Positions 56,626 through 64,000 of a DNA stretch of 64,000 nucleotides are shown piece after piece (the first letter of the stretch is position 1; the number at the start of each line of letters is the position of its first letter). Made by a program: the position numbers and the translations under genes. The stretch comes from Inia geoffrensis (Eukaryota; Chordata; Mammalia; Artiodactyla; Iniidae). The DNA is taken from the NCBI GenBank assembly GCA_036417435.1, contig CM070899.1:173133494-173197493 (forward strand). The letters are read 5' to 3'. Below the pieces are notes generated by a model that searched no databases, was not told the DNA's origin, and saw only the letters and a list, made by a program, of their open reading frames with translations.

Positions 56626-57051
56626 TCAAGGGTTCCTTTTTATACAATAATGAGCCCACCAGTCAATGTTTTGCTTGCCTTTGGAAGCATTTTTATTGCT
56701 GCAGTACAAAAAGGTTCTTGACTGAAAGCTTTTACTTAGGGTTTCCATGGAGTCAAAGACAGAGACCCGGGTGGGTTTATGTCGGAGGAATATCAAACAT
56801 AGTGTGTGGGGCAGTAGAATCCAATTTGGTGATATTGTAAAGATTCCTCTATCTGTGACCCTGCATAAACAACTTGCAGGGTGAAGCCTGATTCCATTGT
56901 CAAATCTTTCGTGTGAGCAGTAAATATGACCAGGGTGTAGCAGGTTTCCTTTAAGTCCCAGTGGCAGCTGATGGGCAGGAAATGTTGACTGGTAAACTTT
57001 ACAAGGACAAAGTAAATGCCTCATTCTATGAGAAAGTTTCACAATTATCAT
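56626..57051 (-). other. Unassigned 141-codon open frame
   Basis: The longest Met-started frame I find outside recognised repeats and outside the GC-rich pseudogene. Composition is balanced, with His- and Cys-containing stretches (MRHLLCPCK, CLCRV) but no recognised domain, signal peptide or membrane segment. No splice or promoter context supports expression. Probably chance. Confidence 0.2.
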
Positions 57052-57775
57052 TGAATAGAGGGAGGTTGCAGTTATCCTTAATAGCAGTAAAGGATTGCGT
57101 GAATGAGTGAATCACATACATAGAGCCATCAAAGTTTTCCTAGTAGTTGAATAACTAGTTCAATGAACAGAAACAATTTGTGGGATGTAATGAAAGGTAA
57201 TTCTTTTTTTTCTCTAATAGTCCCTCCATGTTTATTTGGTGGGTCTGACTTGTTCTCTGCCCTGATTGAAAACCCTGGGAGCCCTTATGACTCTTAAGAA
57301 ATAAAGTCCTACCATCACTTAAGTCTTAAATTTCTAAAATTAAATATGTCTTGTGTCTATTGGATTTGCTTTAACTCATGAAACAAAACTAGATAAAATA
57401 TATGAAACAATTTTGAAGGCATTGAGCATCAGGCATGGAGAGACAGTGATGACGGACAGAAAACAAATTAGTGTCCTGAAAAAGAGTTGCAAAAGCCTTG
57501 TACGAAGAAAGAATCCTTGATCTGCAAGAAGATTATTGCAAGTGTTTAGTATTGACTAGCTCATCATGTGAGAAACCAACAAACCTGAGTTGAGGGAAGA
57601 AACCATTTGAAGGGATTAGCTGGGGCAGTTATGTGGAAATCAAGGTTGAAATAGTGCCTGTCCCATCAGCTAGACTGGAAAACTTTACAATTTTGGAGCC
57701 CTGAGTAGAGTACTCAGAGGGTCTTGCCTTAGTAGTGTGGAATAATTATCCCAAATAAAAGGCAGGGGTTGTAAG
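57052..57775. other. No gene seen
   Basis: Unrecognised AT-rich sequence. Confidence 0.5.
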
Positions 57776-57779
57776 ATTG

Positions 57780-58450
57780 GATAAAACTAACTATACAAAT
57801 AGTGTACAGATACATGAAAAGATACTTATAATTAGTGCTTAAGGCAATGCAAATTGTCTCAATGGGGTACTACTGGGTATCTGATAGAATGGATAAAATT
57901 AGAAAGACTGATTCTAGCAAATGTTCGCAGAGTGTGAAGGAACTGGAACTGTCATAAACTGCTGATAGGAATGTAAAATATTACAACTACTTTAGAAAAC
58001 TGTCAGATTCTTACAGAATTAAAATATACCTGCCATATAACCTGTACATTCTGCTGCTGGCTAGAGAAAAGAAAGCATACATCCATACAAAGACTTGTAT
58101 GTTCATAGCATAGCAGTTTTTTCTGTAATAACCAAAAACTGGAAACAACCCAAATGTCTATAGCTTATGAATGGATAAACAAATCATGGTATATTCATAC
58201 AATGGACTACTCAGTAGGAAAATAGAATGAACTCTTATTACACATGACAACACTGATTTGTCTCAAAATAATTATGTTGAGTGGATGAAGCCAGATAAAA
58301 AATATTATGCACTATATGATTTAATTTATATAAAATTCTCAAAACATGCAAACTAATCTATAGTGAAAGAAGGTAGGTCAGCAGTGGCCTGAGGGCACAG
58401 TGGGGGATTTGGAGGAACGAGAGGGAACAGGAAGTGATGTGCCGGTCCAT
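57780..58450 (+). mobile_element. Old L1M-type ORF2/3'UTR fragment
   Basis: Sense orientation: 'ggcaatgcaaattgtctcaa', 'gtgaaggaactggaactgtc', 'ggaaacaacccaaatgtcta', 'acaatggactactcagtagg', 'aggtcagcagtggcctgagg'. Frames destroyed. Confidence 0.8.
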
Positions 58451-60640
58451 TGCTTTTCCTTTGAAAGCCCAGCTCTTTGGTATCCCCTCCCTGTGATCTC
58501 TGCTCCAGTTCAGAGATGTTGAGGCTGGATTTCGTAGAACAAGCCTGAAGCATTACTACACCTCAAATATCAATAGTATCTCCACTGAGAAACACTGTTT
58601 TTGAGTGTCAGCTGAAACATCTATTTTAATGTCACATTGCAGTCATCTATACAATTAGAAATAAATGCAGACCACACACATTAAAAAAAAAAAGAGAATC
58701 TCTTCATAAAGAATTAGTGTTCAGTGTGAGTCAAAGTGAATCAAGTGTGTTTGCAAGCTTTATTCACATCTAGCCCCTTCTCTACTTCCGTATGTTTTAG
58801 GGGAGTTAGCTTGGACATCTCAAAATAACAGAATTAAAGACATTTAACTAATTAAAATGATTACTTAGTCAAAGCCTTTTATTACAATACTTGGTGATAG
58901 TTACACAATGGTACTGCCTTGTGGTTAGGACTTGCTAGCCCCATAGTACATGTGTGTTATCTAGTTAGGGCGTCTACCTTTTTATTCCTTAAATATCAGA
59001 TGACTAGAATTCAAGACAATATTTCTATTGGTATTTGGACAGGAAGGTGTAGACCAGAATCATAAGTACCTCTCTACTTTCATCTAGTCACTTTTCTACC
59101 ATAAGCCATCCTTTCTGTGACACACCTGCCCACCACCCCTAAAACGTTCTTGGAAACTAGGAGTGAGTAGCAAAACTTACCTGTTTCGAGATCTAACTTG
59201 TTTCCAACCTGTTCTCCAATAACGAGTAGCCAAATAATGGAAAGGGTGGAAAAGTATGACTTCCACTTTTGAAATGCTATTTTTCTCTAAGTTTTATGTT
59301 TAAAAATTTAGGAAATATTAAAAAAATTTTTGAACGATTGATACTGTATCTTCAGTAGTGCTTTTAACACCTGACATCTGAAGAGAAACCGCTTTAGTTA
59401 TTTTTTCATTTCTATAATCTCTGCAGTTTCCTCGCCCAATACACTTTTTGGTGCTTAAAACAATCTCACAAAGTATTGTTTGCATTTTAAGGTTTTGCTT
59501 TCTGTTCAGGCAAGGGCCTCCTGATATCTGGGAAATATCACTCTTTCTTTAATTTGGACATTCTGGCCCATCTCCTTGAATTATGAGGCTTACAGGCATT
59601 ATATCAGTTTTGTGACTCTCCTCCAGGTTGCAATATGAGATGTTGAGTTTAAATGAAAAAATGTTGTGATTGGACTTGAGTTACCTTAGAAAAATGCCTT
59701 TTTCCCATGTAGTCTCAAAAATAAGACCAATCTGTGTGCTCTCAGTGCTGTTTCTGTGATTAAACTTCAAGGGAAGTGGTGATAAGGTATGGTTCTCATA
59801 TCTTTGGATTTCGAATCTGTTCTTGGCCTGTCAGTTACATTGAAATGAAAAAATTTTTAAGGCACTGCAAAACCTGTATTTTGAAGAGTTTATCTGTACA
59901 GGTGGAACTTGGCCTGGCATATTTTATTATCCAGGTCTGGCAATTTAAAAGGATAATTCTACTTAAAAGGATATGCTTATAAGGTAACTGAACAGTTCCT
60001 TATCTTTAGGAGCATTTCTGTAGACATTTAAAACTGATCATTTTGTCTGCAGGTCATAGGTTTAAATTTTTTGTATCATTACTAAGAAATCATATTTATA
60101 CTGCTGGTTTTGCTAAGTGCTATGCTGAGTAATTTAGACAGTAGTGCTGAATCTCACTCTAATAACACTAATTTAGGGAATTTTGTAAAGTATGAAATCT
60201 TAAATGAATTATAGAACTGTATTCATAAGAGAGCTAAATTTACTTTAGAGGTGATCAGGACACATTGTGGTTTTTAAAAATTGTTTTGAAATATTACTGT
60301 TCACTGTATACAATAAAATATTTCTAAAATATTCTTTTTTAAAATAAAAGTGTTAATTGCAGTACTTGACCAGAAATCATACAGTTATGAGTGGTTGGAA
60401 TATCTTTACAATCTGCCACAATGTCTTAGCCAACTTTGTCAGAGTTTCTACTATATGATTCGTTCATTTGCCAACTCAGATATTTTTGGTTAAAGAAAAA
60501 ACATAATGTAAACATAATTGTTTCTGTTGCCTTATGAAAGGCACTAAGTTGCATCTCCCATGCCGTAGCTATTTACTACCAATGCAAATTCTTGCATTTT
60601 TTTAACCTTAGATAAGGTGTCATTATTTTACAATGCCATG
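58451..60640. other. No gene seen; AT-rich
   Basis: Over 2 kb without a recognised repeat or gene-like frame. Some very old repeat content is likely but not resolved. Confidence 0.45.
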
Positions 60641-60652
60641 TATAAGGTATTT

Positions 60653-60981
60653 TTTAAAGTTTTTTCCCCCATATAAATGTATATATGTTATGTATTTATT
60701 TATTTTTGGCTGCATTGTATCTTTGTTGCTGCACGCGGGCTTTCTCTAGTTGCGGTGCTCGGGCTTCTCACTGTGTTGGCTTCTCTTGTTGCAGAGCACG
60801 GGCTCTAGGCACATGGGCTCAGTAGTTGTGGCTCTCAGGCTCTAGAGTGCAGGCTCAGTAGTTGTGGCAGACGGGCTTTGTTGCTCCACGGCATGTGGGA
60901 TCTTCCCTGACCAGGGCTCAAACCCATGTCCCCTGCATTCGCAGGTGGATTCTTAGCCACTGTGCCACCAGGGAAGTCCCC
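60653..60981 (-). mobile_element. Long CHR-type SINE with extra sequence between tail and target duplication
   Basis: Reverse. The SINE head ends at 60981 and the body reaches 'ggctgcattgtatctttg' near 60708. The target-site duplication ataaggtattt is at 60642-60652 and 60982-60992. About 50 bp of T/A-rich but non-SINE sequence (60653-60700) lies between SINE body and the left duplication. Confidence 0.88.
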
Positions 60982-60992
60982 ATAAGGTATTT

Positions 60993-62495
60993 CTGCAGAA
61001 TAAAACATATTGGGGATTATGTTGCTTATCCACATTTACCTTTTAAGCTATTACTACAGGAATATAATTTTTTCAATTTATATTTTTAGATGTTTCTCCC
61101 AGACTTTTTACATGTGCAGAATTTTACTAATGTGTATATTATAACTGTTTTCTTGTAATGTTCATTTTAATTTTATTTTTTTTATGACTCTCCAGTGAAC
61201 ATTGATATTATCCTCAGTAGGTATACTTATTTTTTATTCTAAGAAAAATATTGCTGTAGGTAATTTAGAAATAACTTTGGTCCTGCCCTTAGAAGTAAAT
61301 ATAAAAATTATGTATATTATTATCATCTGGTATTAATATTATTGGACATTTCCATACATGGTAACGTATCCTGGGGTGCTGTGGTAAAAACAAATGAATT
61401 TGATTTGGTGATGCCTTTCTCTCCTATCATGGTTAACAATGATATTAACATATTCTTCCTCAAAACTTGGCCTCTCAAGCCCTCAGCTTTAAGCGTTTCA
61501 TTGATGATCTCCAACCTGTTCCATTCATTTTCTTTGACTCCATGGAGACCTCTAATCCATTGATTTCACCTCCAGTCCATTGATTTCACCATTTCTATCA
61601 ATCCTTATTCCCTTTTATATTCCCTACTACTCAACATAGATATTATGATCCAACATTATAGTTACTCTCTTGAAATTCTCCAATCCCTTGCCCTTTTCTT
61701 CTTGCATGATACTCATCTTGCAAAGCCTAACCTCCCGTTAAACTCACTGTTTGACCTCTGTACCTGCTCTGAGCAGTTTGTTTCTAGAGCAAATCACATA
61801 CTCTATTGACTGATTTCACTTTAATTACCAGAAACTTCAAATAGGAACTCAACTATCCATCAATGCCACTAGGAGGCTTTTTTTCTAATTCATGCACATA
61901 CACAGGTGTACAAGTACACACGCATGTATGTGAAATGAAGAAATGAAAAGGAGATGTCAGGGAAACTTTCCTTTTTGGCATGTAGAACTAGGTCTTGTAG
62001 GGAACACAGGAGGCAAATTGGGTTGAGGGCAGGATGATGAATACAGTTTTTTATATATTACAAAATCACTGTGACATCTTAGAGATGTCAAATAGGCGCT
62101 TATGTAGTTCTGAAATTCAGAGAAGAGTTCTGGGTGAGAAATGTCAACTGAGGGAATACTGGTGAATCTAGGAAGAGAGCATATAATGGTGAAAGAAAGG
62201 GGTAGAACTGAGCCTGGCCAGACTATAACCTCTAAAGGCAATGAGTGGTGGATGAGCCTGCAAAGGTGAGGCCAGAACATGAAGAAGTAACCAGAAAAAT
62301 GTGATGTCAGGGAAAAGATGGTTTTAGAAAGGAAAGAGGGGATGTCAGTGTAGAATGATGTGGAGATGTGAAATTGGATAGTAAAACTCTAAGACTAAAA
62401 TATTGTATTACTAACATTTAATAGGCAGTGAGGTCATGAGTGACCTGAGGTGGAGAGTAGCATTTATGAGTTGTGGCAGCCAACTTAGAATGAGT
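60993..62495. other. No gene seen
   Basis: Unrecognised. A short direct repeat, tccattgatttcacc, occurs at about 61556 and 61576. The 107-codon minus-strand frame at 61957-62280 has no recognised feature. Confidence 0.45.
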
Positions 62496-62499
62496 GTAA

Positions 62500-62943
62500 G
62501 ATCGAAAAGACACATGCAGCCCAATGTTCATAGCAGCACTATTTACAATAGCCAAGGCGTGGAAGCAACCTAAGTGTCCATCAACAGCTGAATGGATAAA
62601 GATGTGTTATATATCCACAATGGAATACTACTCAGCCATAAAAAGAATGAAATAATGCCATTTGCAGCAACATGGAAGGACCTAGAGATTATCATACCAA
62701 GTGAAGTCAGAGAAAGACAAGTATCATAGGATACTGCTTATATGTGGAATCTTAAAAAAAAAAAAAAAAACTAAAAAAACACCCAAATGAACTTATTTCC
62801 AAAACAGAAAGAGACTCACAGACATAGAAAACAAACTTATGGTTACCAAAGGGGAAAGGGGGGTGGAGGGAGGGATAAGTTAGGAATTTGGGTTTGACAT
62901 ATATATACTACTATATATAAAATAGATAACCAACAAGGACAAT
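62500..62943 (+). mobile_element. L1 3' fragment with G4-forming polypurine tract
   Basis: Sense orientation: 'gcagcactatttacaatagc', 'tggaatactactcagccata', 'ggacctagagattatcatac', an A-run at 62755-62770 and 'aaaatagataaccaacaagg'. The polypurine tract 62851-62874 has four G runs (4, 6, 3, 3). The copy stops before the usual 3' terminus and has no A tail, so it is cut at both ends. Confidence 0.88.
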
Positions 62944-63325
62944 GTATCATTTTCCAGGTGAAAGAAATGAGGCTCAGATAAAACTTTTTGTTTAGATTTT
63001 ACTACGGTAATATTCAAAGATACACAAGAATAAGGAAAATAGTGTAAAGGAACCCCATGAAATCCAGATTTAAGAATTACTGATACTTGCCAATCTTGTT
63101 TCATTTGTGCTTTCTCTCCTGCATCTCTTCCATGTTTTCCTTTCCTACGGCTCAGAATTTAAATGTCTTGCCTAAGGCTACACAATTAGCATGCTTTTCA
63201 AGTCTCTCTTATGGGTTAAACGCTGGGTGAGTCTTCGGGAGTATAGACACAAAGATTTGGTCCTTTTCAACATCACCACCACCATCAAGTATTTGATCTG
63301 TAATGAATAACTGAATCAGTTCTTA
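62944..63325. other. No gene seen; weak MIR-like patch
   Basis: 63150-63200 has 'aaatgtcttgcctaaggcta' in MIR-like order. Otherwise unrecognised. Confidence 0.4.
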
Positions 63326-63329
63326 TAGA

Positions 63330-63470
63330 ACAACAATCCCATGAGGTTAATAAATATTATGCCCATGTCACAGATGTGGAAACTGAGTTCCAGAGAGGAC
63401 AAGTGACTTGCCCCGAGAGTGGTGAAGCTGGTTTCCAACCCAGATGGTCTGGCTCCAGAACTGGTACAGT
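63330..63470 (+). mobile_element. MIR fragment
   Basis: 'caatcccatgaggttaataa', 'gcccatgtcacagatgtgga', 'aaactgagttccagagagga', 'caagtgacttgccccgagag' follow the MIR core. Confidence 0.75.
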
Positions 63471-64000
63471 CTGTTAGGGAGAGCAACTCCTAAGTAACTA
63501 GAATGACTGGTGATATGACAAAAGGATATAGAAATTACAGCCTGCTAGTCTCACCGGCCAGGCCACCCCTCTCTATCTTTTGATCTCCATCTCCACAAGG
63601 AGAGCGAATATTTGTGTGATGGCACCAACATCATTTAGAGCAGTGGCCTATCTGGGTCTATCTCTCCTGTAGTCTGAGCTGCTAAGTCGGAAACAAAGCA
63701 GAGAAAATTCAGATATTAGTGGCAGACTTTAGCCTGCTTGTGTTTAAGAGGCTGCTAACCTAATGATGTGTACGATTGAGAATGGTAGTTTAAATTGGCA
63801 GGGTCAGCCTCTGAAAAGCCTTTCGGGGGAAATGAAACTAGAGGCTTTGTAACTGCCAGGTAGACCTTGTTTCAGACATGCTGAATTCAAAGGTGCCAGG
63901 CTCTGCCTGGAGCATATCCACCAGATCACCATGTTACTTTAAACTACATAATATCTCAGTCATTAATAAGCATCGTTCTTTGATCTGGAGTAGAGCAGAG
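63471..64000. other. No gene seen
   Basis: Unrecognised sequence to the window end. Confidence 0.5.

Noticed and set aside
1..64000. CRISPR array, bacterial operon, prophage or plasmid system
   Set aside because: No regularly spaced repeats, no ribosome-binding-site-led gene clusters; repeat content is wholly mammalian.
1..64000. Intact endogenous retrovirus with viral genes
   Set aside because: Only solo LTRs were found; no gag, pol or env remnant could be recognised between or beside them.

Overview
The window is mammalian nuclear DNA, most likely from a whale or dolphin. Seventeen copies of tRNA-derived CHR-type SINEs are present, and ten of them are a shortened form (about 200 bp) that I associate with cetaceans. 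Two long, closely related LINE-1 copies have the layout and 3' ends I associate with cetartiodactyl L1. No BovB, Bov-tA or ART2A element was seen, as would be expected in a ruminant. The species call rests on repeat families recalled from knowledge, not on a search.

I found no functional host protein-coding gene, tRNA, rRNA or small RNA gene. The window reads as intergenic or deep intronic DNA. Its only host-gene trace is a broken, intronless, minus-strand copy of a Rho GTPase mRNA, closest to RHOD, at about 39.9-40.7 kb.

Layout. 1-3.85 kb: the 3' two thirds of an L1 (copy A) with two SINEs nested in it. 3.9-5.6 kb: old L1 split by an MLT1 LTR, then a second MLT1 LTR. 5.8-10.4 kb: mostly unique or very old sequence, two doubtful LTRs and a (GT)18 microsatellite. 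10.5-12.8 kb: an L2 split by an LTR, with part of the L2 copied again 1.3 kb downstream. 13-17.4 kb: old DNA transposons (MER5-type, a Tigger-like MITE), a long SINE, an L1 fragment. 20.1-22.4 kb: two L1 fragments and a nested SINE. 23.2-23.5 kb: a compact CpG-rich, G4-capable patch. 28.2-31.3 kb: an old minus-strand L1 carrying four later events. 33.5-36.1 kb: SINEs, a MER5A and a three-deep nest (MLT1, hAT, SINE). 37.2-39.5 kb: old L1 and SINEs. 39.9-40.7 kb: RHOD-like pseudogene. 40.97-47.17 kb: L1 copy B, complete at both ends but internally deleted, with a class II ERV solo LTR in its 3'UTR. 47-64 kb: MIR, L2, MER5, an MST-type solo LTR, four clustered SINEs, L1 fragments and unique AT-rich DNA.

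The elements do not cooperate as a system. They form a layered insertion record. Because copies A and B are paralogous L1s, each supplies the empty site for the insertions in the other, so relative order can be read directly. The most unusual items are the L2 duplication with a 13-bp hairpin at its junction, the 219-codon antisense reading frame in the L1 5'UTR, the CpG/G4 patch, and an LTR flanked by 9-bp rather than 4-6-bp direct repeats.
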